Shown here: piece after piece, positions 1 through 8,180 of the stretch
Layout of the letters: each line of letters begins with the position of its first letter
How positions within the stretch are numbered: position 1 is the stretch's first letter
NCBI GenBank assembly: GCA_964371585.1
Contig: CAYJMD010000001.1
Coordinates: forward strand, 124,001-188,000
From: RGIG5057 sp964371585
Lineage (GTDB): Bacteria; Bacillota; Clostridia; TANB77; CAG-465
DNA length: 64,000 nucleotides
Direction: 5' to 3'
Position numbers and translations under genes: made by a program
The notes under the pieces: generated by a model
The model's database searches: none
What the model was told of the DNA's origin: nothing
The model's input: the letters and a program-made list of their open reading frames with translations, nothing else

Positions 1-2
1 TA

Positions 3-1022
3 AAAGACTTTAAAGGTGAACTTTTTGGAGAGGAAGTTTTTGTATTTACTCCCAAAGGAGATATTAAAGCCCTTCCTAAAGGAGCTACAACAATAGATCT
101 TGCATATAATATACATCAAAATATAGCAGAAAAAATGATAGGTAGTAAGATAAATGGTAAACTTGTTCCGATATTTACTAAACTTAAAAATACTGATGTT
201 GTGGAAATTATTACTGCCAAAAATTCTAAAGGACCAAGTTTTGACTGGCTTAAAAATGTTAAAACACATTCAGCAAGAAATAAGATAATTGCTACTTTAA
301 AGAAAAAGGATAGTAAAATATATATTTCAAGAGGTAAAGAGTTATTTGATAAAGAGATTAAGAAAAGAAAAATTACTAAAAATGAACTTTTAAAAGAAGA
401 GTTATTATCTCAAATGGTTAAAGGTCTTAATTTAAATACATTAGATGCTGTATATGAAAATATAGGATTTGGTAATTTATCATATGTTAAAGCTGTTAAT
501 AGATTAGTAGAAGAATACAGTAAAAAATATAAATCGGATGAACTAAAATCAAAAGTAGTAAATAGAAAAATGGCAGATAATAAAAGTGCCATTGTAGTTG
601 AAGGTTTAACTAATTGTCTTATTAAATTTTCTAAATGTTGCTCTCCTATACCAGGAGACGATATCATAGGATATATTACATATTCTAAAGGTGTATCTAT
701 ACATAGAAAAGATTGTAGTAATTTAAAAGACTTAGACATTACAAATAGAAAAATTAATGTTAAATGGAAAGATAAAATTAAAACAGTATTTAGTACTAAT
801 TTAATAATATTTGCTAACTACAGAGAGGCTGTAACTATTGACATAATAAAAAAAGTTAATGATTTAGGTATTAGTTTTGAAGGTATTAAAGCAAATAAAA
901 CAGATGGTAGTGAGCTTATTATAAATTTAACGATTACAGCAGAAAATATAGAGTCAGTAAATAAAGTTATAAGAGAAATAAAAAAAATAGATAGTGTATA
1001 CGAGGTTAAAAGAGCGAGGTAG
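3..1022 (+). CDS. relA: RelA/SpoT-family (p)ppGpp synthetase/hydrolase, C-terminal part (5' truncated)
   Basis: The reading frame is open from the first bases of the window, so the catalytic HD and synthetase domains lie upstream, outside it. What remains is the regulatory half. A TGS domain opens the visible part (EVFVFTPKGD, then LPKGAT.IDLAYNIH). A helical region follows, then the conserved-cysteine zinc-finger domain (KCCSPIPGDDIIGY, HRKDC), and an ACT domain occupies about the last 80 residues. In this family these parts bind the ribosome and deacyl-tRNA and switch between synthesis and hydrolysis of the alarmone. The stop lies only four bases before the next start, so it is the first visible gene of the tdk-MBL-ung-queA operon. 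The family call is firm; whether it is a bifunctional Rel cannot be decided from this half. Confidence 0.93.
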   Translation, partial: KDFKGELFGEEVFVFTPKGDIKALPKGATTIDLAYNIHQNIAEKMIGSKINGKLVPIFTKLKNTDVVEIITAKNSKGPSFDWLKNVKTHSARNKIIATLKKKDSKIYISRGKELFDKEIKKRKITKNELLKEELLSQMVKGLNLNTLDAVYENIGFGNLSYVKAVNRLVEEYSKKYKSDELKSKVVNRKMADNKSAIVVEGLTNCLIKFSKCCSPIPGDDIIGYITYSKGVSIHRKDCSNLKDLDITNRKINVKWKDKIKTVFSTNLIIFANYREAVTIDIIKKVNDLGISFEGIKANKTDGSELIINLTITAENIESVNKVIREIKKIDSVYEVKRAR

Positions 1023-1026
1023 ATAT

Positions 1027-1599
1027 ATGGCGAAATTATATTTTAGATATGGAGCAATGGGTTCTGGTAAATCTATTGACTTACTTAAAGTAGCGTACAA
1101 TTATGAAGAAAGAGGACACAAAATCATGTGTTTTAATGCTAGAATAGATACAAGAAATGAAGATAGTAAAATATTTACAAGAATAGGTATATCTAAAGAT
1201 GCACATTTATTTGATAAAGAAACAAATATGTATGATGTAGTATTAACTCAAAAGTTTTTACCAGCTGCGGTCCTTATTGATGAATCACAGTTTTTAAGTA
1301 AAAAGCAAGTAAATGAGTTATCTGATGTAGTTGATTATCTAAATATACCAGTTATATGCTATGGACTTAGAACAGATTTTCAAAATAATTTTTTTGAAGG
1401 CTCACATAGATTGTTTGAGCTTGCAGATAAAATTGAAGAAATTAAAACTATATGTAAATGTTCGGCTAAAGCTACTCACAATGCTAGATTTATAGATGGT
1501 AAAATGCAAGTATCTGGAAATCAGGTATTTATAGGAGATACAGAATATAAAGCATTATGTAGAAAATGTTATAAAGAAGAAATTAACAAAGTTAAGTAA
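1027..1599 (+). CDS. tdk: Thymidine kinase (type II)
   Basis: Phosphorylates thymidine to dTMP with ATP in the salvage pathway. The P-loop GAMGSGKS lies at residues 9-16, the Walker B/DESQF motif at about 85-89, and two pairs of structural-zinc cysteines at 143/145 and 178/181. The CKCSAKATHNARF stretch is typical of type II kinases. The length of 190 residues is usual. An ATG 11 codons upstream of the usual N-terminus is in frame, but the start at 1027 gives the canonical MAKLYF beginning and has an AGAGCGAGGT ribosome binding site just upstream, inside the end of relA. It sits in an operon with an MBL hydrolase and uracil-DNA glycosylase, a reasonable grouping of thymidine supply with uracil removal from DNA. 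Confidence 0.95.
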   Translation: MAKLYFRYGAMGSGKSIDLLKVAYNYEERGHKIMCFNARIDTRNEDSKIFTRIGISKDAHLFDKETNMYDVVLTQKFLPAAVLIDESQFLSKKQVNELSDVVDYLNIPVICYGLRTDFQNNFFEGSHRLFELADKIEEIKTICKCSAKATHNARFIDGKMQVSGNQVFIGDTEYKALCRKCYKEEINKVK

Positions 1600-1612
1600 T
1601 GGGAGAAAATGA

Positions 1613-2266
1613 ATGAAAACAAAAGATATAATATGTATAAAAGTTGGTAGTGAAGATTACCCTACTAACTGTTATATAATTAAAGATAGTAATAAAAATG
1701 CAATTGTAATAGATCCAGGATATGATACTGAAAAAATCATTAAAACTATAAATGATAATAATTTAATTTTGAGAAAAATATTGCTTACTCATACTCATGC
1801 AGATCATATAGGAGAACTTGAAAATTTACTTAACGCTTATGATTGTAATGTAATGGTACATAAAAATGATGTAGATGGATTTACAGATGATGATAAAGCA
1901 TATTTTTCAATGCTGGGTATAATGAAAATTAATGTACCTAAAGATAGAATAGAGTATTTTGAAGATAAGGATGTTATAAATGTAGGTAGTATAAGTTTAG
2001 AAGTTATTCATACTCCTGGACATACAAGTGGATGTGTTTGTTTTTTTGAAAAAGAAATGAATATATTAATTACAGGAGATACATTGTTTAGCACTTGCTA
2101 TGGAAGATGTGATTTAAAATCTAGTAGTATTGCTCAAATGGAAAAAAGTTTGTATATGCTATTTGAAAGATTTAGTAATGTAATGATTTATCCAGGACAT
2201 GAAGATAGCATAAACATTAGTGATATAGAAAAGAAAATCAAACTGTTAATAACACTTAGGAGGTAA
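1613..2266 (+). CDS. MBL-fold metallo-hydrolase, glyoxalase II-like
   Basis: A 217-residue metallo-beta-lactamase-fold protein. The metal ligands are visible: HTHADH at residues 60-65, the histidine of TPGHTSG, the aspartate of TGDTLF and a late histidine in YPGHED. This set and the length match the short bacterial glyoxalase II-like group (YcbL/YqgX-type), which hydrolyses thioesters such as S-lactoylglutathione or related thiol adducts. The true substrate cannot be read from sequence, and AT-rich Clostridia often lack glutathione. No signal peptide, so cytosolic. It starts 13 bases after tdk behind GGGAGAAAATGA and ends 10 bases before ung. Confidence 0.88.
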   Translation: MKTKDIICIKVGSEDYPTNCYIIKDSNKNAIVIDPGYDTEKIIKTINDNNLILRKILLTHTHADHIGELENLLNAYDCNVMVHKNDVDGFTDDDKAYFSMLGIMKINVPKDRIEYFEDKDVINVGSISLEVIHTPGHTSGCVCFFEKEMNILITGDTLFSTCYGRCDLKSSSIAQMEKSLYMLFERFSNVMIYPGHEDSINISDIEKKIKLLITLRR

Positions 2267-2276
2267 TAGACTTATT

Positions 2277-2933
2277 ATGTTTGAAGAATTAATTAAGGTT
2301 GAAAGTACTAAGGATTACTATAATAGACTAATTGAGTTTATTGATTTAGAATATAGTAAGTATGAAATATATCCTGCCAAACAAAATATATTTGAAGCTT
2401 TTAAACTTACACCACTTGAAGAAGTAAAAGTAGTAGTACTTGGACAAGATCCGTATCATGGTGAAAATGAAGCACATGGTCTTGCTTTTTCTGTAAATAA
2501 AGGAGTTAAACTGCCACCATCACTTAAGAATATATATAAAGAACTTCAAAATGAATTTGGATATGATATTCCAAATCATGGGTGCTTAGAAAGTTTAGCA
2601 AAACAAGGAGTATTATTTCTAAATAGTGTACTTACTGTTAAAAAAGATAAGCCTGCAAGTCATAAGAATAAAGGATGGGAAATATTTACAGATAATGTAA
2701 TAAGTTATTTAAATAATAATGACGAACCTATTGTATTTATGCTTTGGGGAAACTATGCAAAAGAAAAAGAAAAGTTAATAACAAACGAAAAGCATTTGAT
2801 TCTTAAAAGTGTACATCCATCACCTTTTTCAGCAAGAAATGGATTTTTTGGATGCAATCATTTTAAAGAGGCAAATAGATTTTTAGTAAATAACAATATA
2901 CAAGAAATAAATTGGAAAATAGAAAATATATAA
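2277..2933 (+). CDS. ung: Uracil-DNA glycosylase
   Basis: Removes uracil from DNA and so starts base excision repair. The family 1 signature GQDPYHG is at residues 56-62 with the catalytic Asp at 58, and the second signature HPSPFS starts at residue 180. The length of 218 residues is standard. A strong AGGAGGTAATAG site precedes the ATG. Its stop codon TAA overlaps an ATG (TAATG) that could start queA early, but a better queA start lies 15 bases further on. Confidence 0.97.
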   Translation: MFEELIKVESTKDYYNRLIEFIDLEYSKYEIYPAKQNIFEAFKLTPLEEVKVVVLGQDPYHGENEAHGLAFSVNKGVKLPPSLKNIYKELQNEFGYDIPNHGCLESLAKQGVLFLNSVLTVKKDKPASHKNKGWEIFTDNVISYLNNNDEPIVFMLWGNYAKEKEKLITNEKHLILKSVHPSPFSARNGFFGCNHFKEANRFLVNNNIQEINWKIENI

Positions 2934-2947
2934 TGAAAGGGAAAATT

Positions 2948-3973
2948 ATGAAAACAAGTGATTTTAATTATCATCTACCAGAACACCTTATAGCACAAAC
3001 ACCGCTAAAAGACAGAAGTTCTTCTAAAATGATGATATTAGATAAAGAAAGTGGGAATATAACTCATACTAAATTTTATGACATAGTAAATGAGTTAAAT
3101 GAAGGAGATACAATAGTATTAAATGATACTAAAGTTCTTCCAGCAAGAATTTTTGGACATAGAGAAGGTAAAGAAGAAGTTATAGAATTTCTCCTTACTA
3201 AAGAATTAGGAAACGATACATGGGAATGCTTAATAAAACCAGGCAGAAAATGCAAAGTAGGAACAAAAATAATATTTAAAGAAAATCTTCTGAGTGCAAC
3301 AGTTATAGATATACTTGAAGAAGGTGAAAGAATTGTAAAATTCGAATATACAGGAATATTTAATGAAATATTAGATGAACTTGGAATGATGCCACTTCCA
3401 CCATATATTACAGAAAAATTAGAAGAAAAAGATAGATATCAAACTGTATATAGTAAAAACTTAGGATCATCAGCAGCTCCAACAGCAGGATTACATTTTA
3501 CTGAAGAAATATTTAGTAAGTTAAAAGCTAAAGGTGTTAATATAGCATATGTAACATTACATGTAGGTATTGGTACATTTAGACCGGTTAAAGTAGATGA
3601 TGTAAATGACCATAAAATGCATTCAGAATTTTTTGTTATTGATGAAGAGACATGTAATGTAATAAATGAAACTAAAAAAAGAGGTAATAAAGTTATATGT
3701 GTAGGAACAACATCATGTAGAGTACTTGAAAGTGCAACAGACGATTTAGGTATAATAAAGCCAATGAATAAAGATACAAGTATATTTATATATCCAGGAT
3801 ATAAGTTTAAAATGGTAGATATGCTACTTACTAATTTTCATTTACCAGAATCAACCTTAATTATGTTAGTATCAGCACTTAGTAGTAAAGAAAAAGTATT
3901 AAATGCATATAACGAAGCAGTAAAAAATGAATATAGATTTTTTAGTTTTGGAGATTGTATGTTAATTAAATAA
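2948..3973 (+). CDS. queA: S-adenosylmethionine:tRNA ribosyltransferase-isomerase
   Basis: Transfers and isomerises the ribosyl part of SAM onto preQ1 at the wobble base of tRNAs with GUN anticodons, giving epoxyqueuosine. The family patterns are clear: MKTSDFNYHLPEHLIAQ at the N-terminus, LNDTKVLPARIFG, AAPTAGLHFT, HVGIGTFRPV and NFHLPESTL. From the ATG at 2948 the product has 341 residues, the usual size; AAAGGGAAA lies just before it. Earlier in-frame ATGs at 2912 and 2933 fall inside or on the end of ung and would add a non-conserved leader. It is the last gene of the relA operon. No tgt or queG was seen in the window. Confidence 0.96.
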   Translation: MKTSDFNYHLPEHLIAQTPLKDRSSSKMMILDKESGNITHTKFYDIVNELNEGDTIVLNDTKVLPARIFGHREGKEEVIEFLLTKELGNDTWECLIKPGRKCKVGTKIIFKENLLSATVIDILEEGERIVKFEYTGIFNEILDELGMMPLPPYITEKLEEKDRYQTVYSKNLGSSAAPTAGLHFTEEIFSKLKAKGVNIAYVTLHVGIGTFRPVKVDDVNDHKMHSEFFVIDEETCNVINETKKRGNKVICVGTTSCRVLESATDDLGIIKPMNKDTSIFIYPGYKFKMVDMLLTNFHLPESTLIMLVSALSSKEKVLNAYNEAVKNEYRFFSFGDCMLIK

Positions 3974-3978
3974 AATTA

Positions 3979-4007
3979 TTGACAAATAATAAAATTTAGT
4001 ATACAAT
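3979..4007 (+). promoter_or_regulatory. Sigma-A-type promoter for the 43-aa/596-aa gene pair
   Basis: TTGACA at 3979-3984, 17-base spacer, TACAAT at 4002-4007, followed after 21 bases by the start of the 43-residue gene. No terminator is visible between queA and this promoter, so read-through from queA is possible. Confidence 0.75.
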
Positions 4008-4028
4008 GAAAATAAAGAGGAGAATTAT

Positions 4029-4160
4029 ATGGAAGAATTAAAATTAAAATTAGAAGAAATAGAAAAAGATATTGAACTTATTAGAAGAACAAATGAGTTA
4101 GTAGAGAAACAAACAGAAATGTTAAACTTTTTTGATAAACTTGAGAAGGAGGTTGTGTAA
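4029..4160 (+). CDS. Small coiled-coil protein (43 aa), unknown
   Basis: A 43-residue reading frame beginning MEELKLKLEEIEKDIELI, almost entirely charged residues with leucine or isoleucine at heptad-like spacing, so a single short coiled coil is expected. There is no membrane segment or cysteine. AGAGGAG lies at correct spacing before the ATG, a consensus promoter is immediately upstream, and the stop is four bases before the next gene, whose ribosome binding site (AAGGAGG) is embedded in this gene's last codons. That arrangement supports real translation and coupling. It may pair with the coiled-coil N-terminus of the 596-residue neighbour; that is inference. Family not recognised. Confidence 0.7.
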   Translation: MEELKLKLEEIEKDIELIRRTNELVEKQTEMLNFFDKLEKEVV

Positions 4161-4163
4161 AAT

Positions 4164-5954
4164 ATGAATGAATATGAATTAAAATTAGCAGCTCTTGAAA
4201 CAAGTTTAGAAGAAATTAAAAACAAGAGAAATGAAATATTTGAAACAGTTTTAGTTGAAAAAGGAATGACTGATTTAACTGAAGAAGCTAAAGAAGATTT
4301 AATGTGGGAAAATGATGAAATAAGAAAAGAAGTAAAAATTAAATTTGAAGAGTTTAAAGATAAATTAAAAAAAGATTTTGAAGAAACAATTGCTATGCAA
4401 CAACAAAAAATGCAAGATACTGAAAAAAAATTAGAATCAGCTAAGGAATTCGAAGCACAAATGCAAACAGTACTTGCAGATACTATAAATAGAGTTAATA
4501 GAATAATTCCAGGTATGAACATAACAAATTTTGACGAAGCCATGGATTTAATGCAAGACAAAATTCATGAAATTACAGAAAAAATGGAAAATACAACTGA
4601 TGAATATCAGCTTAAGAATTTAGAGTGGCAAAAAAAGTTCTTGGAAAATAATATGGCTGACTTTGATATATTTTATACAGATTATCAAGCTGAAATAGGT
4701 AAACTTCAGGATCTTATAAAACAGCTTTCAGAACAAAAAAATAAATTTAATGAGATAACAAATAAAACTAAAGAAAAATTTAAAGCTAAAAATATAGATG
4801 TTAGTGATATTGATGTGGAAAAAAACACAGCGTTTGAAGAAGCTATAGAAAATCATGAAAATCACAATAATATTGAGGCTGAAGAACAAACAATAGAAGA
4901 AGAAATTGAATCAGATGTTGAAGAAACTAAAGTACAAGAGGGAATTGATGAAGAAAAAGGGGTACAAGGAGAGTCAGATTCTATAGTACTTCCTCCAAAA
5001 GGTGAACAAATAAAAAATGCACAAAAATCAGTTCAATCTTCTAACGAAACAAAAGCAGTGATTAAAGATGCAGAAGAACAAGCGTCTCCAGCAGTCTCTA
5101 AACAAGGAACTCCTGCGCAAGTTAGTAATAACAGTACAATAAGTTCGGTTGCAGTACCAGCAGAAAATCCTATTACTGAACAACCTGAGCAACCAGATCC
5201 TATTCTAGAGCAAACTATAACAGAAACTAAAAGTTATTCAGGGCAAAATCTTCCTATATCTTCAGAAGAAAATAATTATGGATGGCCTGAATACAAAAAA
5301 GCTAAGGGGATATTTGGAATATTTGAAAATATGAAAAATAAAAGTTTAATCAAAAAAGAAGGTCAGCAAATAGCCGTAGAAGCAGCAACTGTTGTTTATG
5401 ATGCTTTTCACAATCCTGATAAAGTAGATGTAGCTAAACTTGAAAGTGCTCTTATTACACTTGAAAATGCACCAAAAGAAATGGAAGGTGTTACGTTTAA
5501 AGTTAAAACAATGGATTCTGATGAACCAGGTAGACCGTATCTGAAATCTGAACGTGTTAAGCCTTCTACTGGAGAAAAAATATATCCTAGAATGCTTAGT
5601 TCAGTATTAGAACAAGCATCTGGCGAAAAAAAGATAGCTAACTTAAAAGATAAAATTGCTGGAGATCCCGCTAAAGCTAGTCTTCATGATAGAATGGTAA
5701 TGTCTCTACTAGATAGAGCAGCTAAATATACATGTGATGATAAAAACACAGAAAAATATGTTGAAACAGAAAGTTTTAAAAATCTTAAAGCAGAATATAT
5801 AAAAACTATTATGCCTGTTCAAGATCCATTAACTGTAGGAGTTAAAACTGAGTCTGAAAGAATACAATCTGCGATGTCATCTAGAAACGATCCAGAAGAA
5901 ATGGCTAAAAATTTAAGTAGTTTAAAAAAAGAAGATGAAGAATTATTACCTTAA
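4164..5954 (+). CDS. Glu-rich coiled-coil protein (596 aa), unknown
   Basis: Not recognised. Three zones can be seen. Residues 1 to about 220 are rich in Glu and Lys with heptad-like hydrophobic spacing, so a long coiled coil. Residues about 220-370 are low-complexity, acidic and then Gln/Pro/Ser/Thr-rich, and probably disordered. Residues about 370-560 look like a folded domain (WPEYKKAKGIFGIFENM onward, with Ala-rich helices), followed by a charged tail. No signal peptide, membrane segment or cysteine-rich motif, so cytosolic. It forms a two-gene unit with the 43-residue gene, closed by a strong terminator. The layout (coil, linker, helical domain) is that of a scaffold or structural protein, but no function is claimed. 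Confidence 0.85.
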   Translation: MNEYELKLAALETSLEEIKNKRNEIFETVLVEKGMTDLTEEAKEDLMWENDEIRKEVKIKFEEFKDKLKKDFEETIAMQQQKMQDTEKKLESAKEFEAQMQTVLADTINRVNRIIPGMNITNFDEAMDLMQDKIHEITEKMENTTDEYQLKNLEWQKKFLENNMADFDIFYTDYQAEIGKLQDLIKQLSEQKNKFNEITNKTKEKFKAKNIDVSDIDVEKNTAFEEAIENHENHNNIEAEEQTIEEEIESDVEETKVQEGIDEEKGVQGESDSIVLPPKGEQIKNAQKSVQSSNETKAVIKDAEEQASPAVSKQGTPAQVSNNSTISSVAVPAENPITEQPEQPDPILEQTITETKSYSGQNLPISSEENNYGWPEYKKAKGIFGIFENMKNKSLIKKEGQQIAVEAATVVYDAFHNPDKVDVAKLESALITLENAPKEMEGVTFKVKTMDSDEPGRPYLKSERVKPSTGEKIYPRMLSSVLEQASGEKKIANLKDKIAGDPAKASLHDRMVMSLLDRAAKYTCDDKNTEKYVETESFKNLKAEYIKTIMPVQDPLTVGVKTESERIQSAMSSRNDPEEMAKNLSSLKKEDEELLP

Positions 5955-5989
5955 AAATATTACAGTTATGTTACAATTATGACTTAAAT

Positions 5990-6031
5990 AATAACAATTT
6001 TACATAAAATATGTAGAATTGTTATTTTTTT
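5990..6031 (+). terminator. Intrinsic terminator after the 596-aa gene
   Basis: A 16-bp stem (5990-6005 with 6011-6026, one G-U pair) around an AAAAT loop, running into a T tract at 6025-6031. It separates the unknown gene pair from the mraZ promoter. Confidence 0.88.
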
Positions 6032-6042
6032 ACTTAAAGTAC

Positions 6043-6071
6043 TTGATTTTACATAAATAATATAATAAAAT
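6043..6071 (+). promoter_or_regulatory. mraZ (dcw cluster) promoter
   Basis: TTGATT at 6043-6048, 17-base spacer, TAAAAT at 6066-6071. The predicted transcription start falls at about 6078, right at the first MraZ box, so a protein bound there could block the promoter. Confidence 0.65.
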
Positions 6072-6079
6072 ACAGTTAA

Positions 6080-6104
6080 GTGGTAACTTGTGGTAGAAAG
6101 TGGG
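6080..6104 (+). promoter_or_regulatory. Three MraZ-type operator repeats
   Basis: GTGGT at 6080, GTGGT at 6090 and GTGGG at 6100 recur with an exact 10-base period just ahead of the mraZ GTG start. MraZ proteins are known to bind runs of TGGG- or GTG[G/T]-type repeats spaced about one helical turn apart upstream of their own gene. The site and spacing fit autoregulation of the cluster. The last repeat also overlaps the mraZ ribosome binding region. Confidence 0.8.
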
Positions 6105-6113
6105 TGAGTTTAA

Positions 6114-6545
6114 GTGTTACTTGGTGAATTTGTTCATTCTGTGGATCTAAAAGGTAGAGTTATAATTCCTTCTAAGTTTAGAAGTGATTTAGGCGAGTCT
6201 TTTATTGTTACAAAAGGACTTGATAATTCATTGTTCATATATTCAAAAAATGAATGGGAAACATTTGAACTTAAACTAAAACAACTTCCACTTACAAATC
6301 CAAATGCTAGGAATTTTATTAGATTCTTTTTTTCTGGTGCTACTTTGTGTAGTTTAGATAAACTAGGAAGAATAAATATACCTCAAAATCTTTTAGATTA
6401 TGCAGGTCTTTCTAAAGATGTTGTTATCATTGGTGTTTCTACGAGAGTTGAAATATGGGATAAGACAAAATGGAATGAGTATATGTCTACAGATAATTTG
6501 GATTTAAATGAAATTGCTTCTTGTATGTCTGATTTAGGCATTTAA
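6114..6545 (+). CDS. mraZ: Transcriptional regulator MraZ
   Basis: First gene of the division and cell wall cluster and a DNA-binding protein that controls it. The product has 143 residues, the usual size, and two SpoVT/AbrB-like halves are visible: GEFVHSVDLKGRVIIPSKFR near the N-terminus and ATLCSLDKLGRINIPQNL in the second half. It starts at a GTG with a GTGGGTGAG purine stretch upstream. Three operator-like repeats lie directly in front, as expected for autoregulation. A 125-base gap with short repeats separates it from rsmH. Confidence 0.96.
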   Translation: MLLGEFVHSVDLKGRVIIPSKFRSDLGESFIVTKGLDNSLFIYSKNEWETFELKLKQLPLTNPNARNFIRFFFSGATLCSLDKLGRINIPQNLLDYAGLSKDVVIIGVSTRVEIWDKTKWNEYMSTDNLDLNEIASCMSDLGI

Positions 6546-6556
6546 GATAGATATAA

Positions 6557-6633
6557 CTAAAGATAAAATAATTAACAAACTAAAGATAAAATGATTTAAT
6601 ATACAAAAGATAAATATATAATATACAAAAGAT
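6557..6633 (+). repeat. Short imperfect direct repeats between mraZ and rsmH
   Basis: Two copies of CTAAAGATAAAATRATTAA-like sequence begin at 6557 and 6580 (period 23). Two copies of TATACAAAAGAT begin at 6600 and 6622 (period 22). The units also share a core AAAGATA. Role unknown; this could be old tandem duplication in an AT-rich spacer or binding sites with about two helical turns of spacing. Confidence 0.55.
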
Positions 6634-6670
6634 GAAGACATAGAAGTTATACTAGAAATGAGGAGTAATT

Positions 6671-7606
6671 TTGGAATTTAATCATAAACCTGTTATGTTA
6701 AATGAGTGTTTAGACGCTTTAAACATAAGAGAAAATAAAATATATGTGGATGGCACTTTAGGTGGCGCAGGTCATACATATCACATATTAAAAAAACTAA
6801 ATAGTACAGGAAAACTTATCGGTATTGATAGAGATAAAGATGCTCTTAAAGTTTGTACTGATAGACTAAAAGAATTTGATAATAAGATATTATATCATGG
6901 TAATCATGATGATATTAAAGAGATATTAACTAACATTAATATACCTAAAGTTGATGGTATATTACTGGATCTTGGTGTTTCTTCATATCAACTTGATGAG
7001 GCATCACGTGGTTTTAGTTATATGCAAGATAGTAGTTTAGATATGAGAATGAATAGAGAAGATAAACTTTCTGCATATGATGTTGTAAATAAATATAGTG
7101 AAGCTAAGCTAATAGATATTTTTAAAACATATGGTGAGGAAAGATTCTCTAAAAGAATTGCTGCTGAAATTATTAAGACAAGAAGTATTACCCCTATTAA
7201 TACTACTTTAGAACTTGTAGATGTAATTAAAAGATGTGTTAAGTTTAATAAAAATGATGGACATCCAGCAAAAAGAGTTTTTCAAGCTATTAGAATTGAA
7301 GTGAATAATGAACTTGAGCTATTAAAACAGACTGTTATTGATAGTGCAATGTGTTTAAATAAAAATGGTAGACTTGCTATCATTACATTCCATTCTTTAG
7401 AAGATAGAATTGTTAAAAAAGCTTTTGAAGAATTAGAAGGTAGATGTAGCTGCCCAAGTGATTTTCCAAAGTGCATATGTAATTATGTAAGTTATGGAAA
7501 AATATTAACAAAAAAACCTATTGTTTCAAATGAAGAGGAACTTGAAGATAATTCAAGAGCTAGAAGTGCGAAACTTAGAATATTTGAAAGAAATGAAATA
7601 ACATAG
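6671..7606 (+). CDS. rsmH: 16S rRNA (cytosine1402-N4)-methyltransferase
   Basis: Methylates N4 of C1402 in the 16S rRNA P site, using SAM. The start is TTG (LEFNHKPVMLNE) behind GAGGAG. The SAM-binding stretch VDGTLGGAGHT is at residues 26-36, with LLDLGVSSYQLD, GFSYMQDSSLDMRMN and the late HSLEDRIVKKAF block all canonical. The length of 311 residues is standard. A CSC...KCIC cysteine cluster sits near residues 258-270, as in many homologues. It lies in its usual place between mraZ and ftsL. Confidence 0.97.
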   Translation: MEFNHKPVMLNECLDALNIRENKIYVDGTLGGAGHTYHILKKLNSTGKLIGIDRDKDALKVCTDRLKEFDNKILYHGNHDDIKEILTNINIPKVDGILLDLGVSSYQLDEASRGFSYMQDSSLDMRMNREDKLSAYDVVNKYSEAKLIDIFKTYGEERFSKRIAAEIIKTRSITPINTTLELVDVIKRCVKFNKNDGHPAKRVFQAIRIEVNNELELLKQTVIDSAMCLNKNGRLAIITFHSLEDRIVKKAFEELEGRCSCPSDFPKCICNYVSYGKILTKKPIVSNEEELEDNSRARSAKLRIFERNEIT

Positions 7607-7625
7607 AGAGGGGGATATGTAAGTC

Positions 7626-8123
7626 ATGAAGACGAAAAAGGTAAGAGCTGATTATTCGTATGGATCAACTGCAAGAAAATTAGAATATGCTACAAAACCA
7701 AAAACTGTAGTAAAAAAAGAAATTGCAAAACCTAGAATAAAACGTGTATATAAATCTAAATCAAAAGAGATTTCTAAAATTAAACCTTCCACAGTTGTCA
7801 TGCTTGCATGTTTTTTTCTTATGCTTATGTTTGTTGTATACAGATCTAATGTTATTAGTGAGAAAAATTTAGCTGTAATTAATTTAAGAAGTGAACTTGA
7901 TAAAGTAGAATCAAATGTTGCAGCAACTAAAATGGATATTTCTCAAAATACTAATCTTGAAGAGATAGAAGCTTATGCTAAGCAAAAACTTGGTATGCAA
8001 AAACCTGATATTGATCAAGTTGTTTATGTTGATACATCAAAAAATATTAATGTAGAGAGTAGTGAAAATTTAAACTTTTTTGAACAACTTATACAAACTA
8101 TAAAAGAATATATAAATATGTAA
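7626..8123 (+). CDS. ftsL: FtsL-like cell division protein
   Basis: A 165-residue bitopic membrane protein: a very basic cytoplasmic tail (residues 1-55), one membrane segment (about 56-75, VVMLACFFLMLMFVV), then a leucine-zipper-like extracellular coil (LRSELDKVESNVAATK) ending with EEIEAYAKQKLGMQKP, a motif typical of FtsL/FtsB-type proteins. Position between rsmH and a class B PBP supports FtsL, which bridges FtsB/DivIC and the septal synthase. Sequence identity in this family is always low, so position carries much of the call. GAGAGGGGG lies upstream of the ATG. Confidence 0.87.
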   Translation: MKTKKVRADYSYGSTARKLEYATKPKTVVKKEIAKPRIKRVYKSKSKEISKIKPSTVVMLACFFLMLMFVVYRSNVISEKNLAVINLRSELDKVESNVAATKMDISQNTNLEEIEAYAKQKLGMQKPDIDQVVYVDTSKNINVESSENLNFFEQLIQTIKEYINM

Positions 8124-8180
8124 TAACTAAGAGACAACTAGAGTAATATGTAATATATCTAGTAACTTAGTTATTTTCTT
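8122..8180 (+). terminator. Interrupted hairpin between ftsL and pbp
   Basis: AATAACTAAG (8122-8131) pairs perfectly with CTTAGTTATT (8166-8175), with a smaller internal ACTAGA/TCTAGT stem, and is followed by TTCTTTT. It looks like an intrinsic terminator or attenuator. A TGATATAAT extended -10 follows at 8199-8207, so the PBP gene may be transcribed separately. Confidence 0.6.

Noticed and set aside
410..739. 109-codon open frame on the minus strand inside relA
   Set aside because: Antisense to the well-conserved zinc-finger and ACT part of RelA, no ribosome binding site; a shadow of AT-rich coding.
4025..4561. 178-codon minus-strand frame across the 43-aa/596-aa genes
   Set aside because: Ser/Phe/Ile-rich composition of a reversed Glu/Lys-rich gene, no ribosome binding site, opposite to a promoter-terminator unit.
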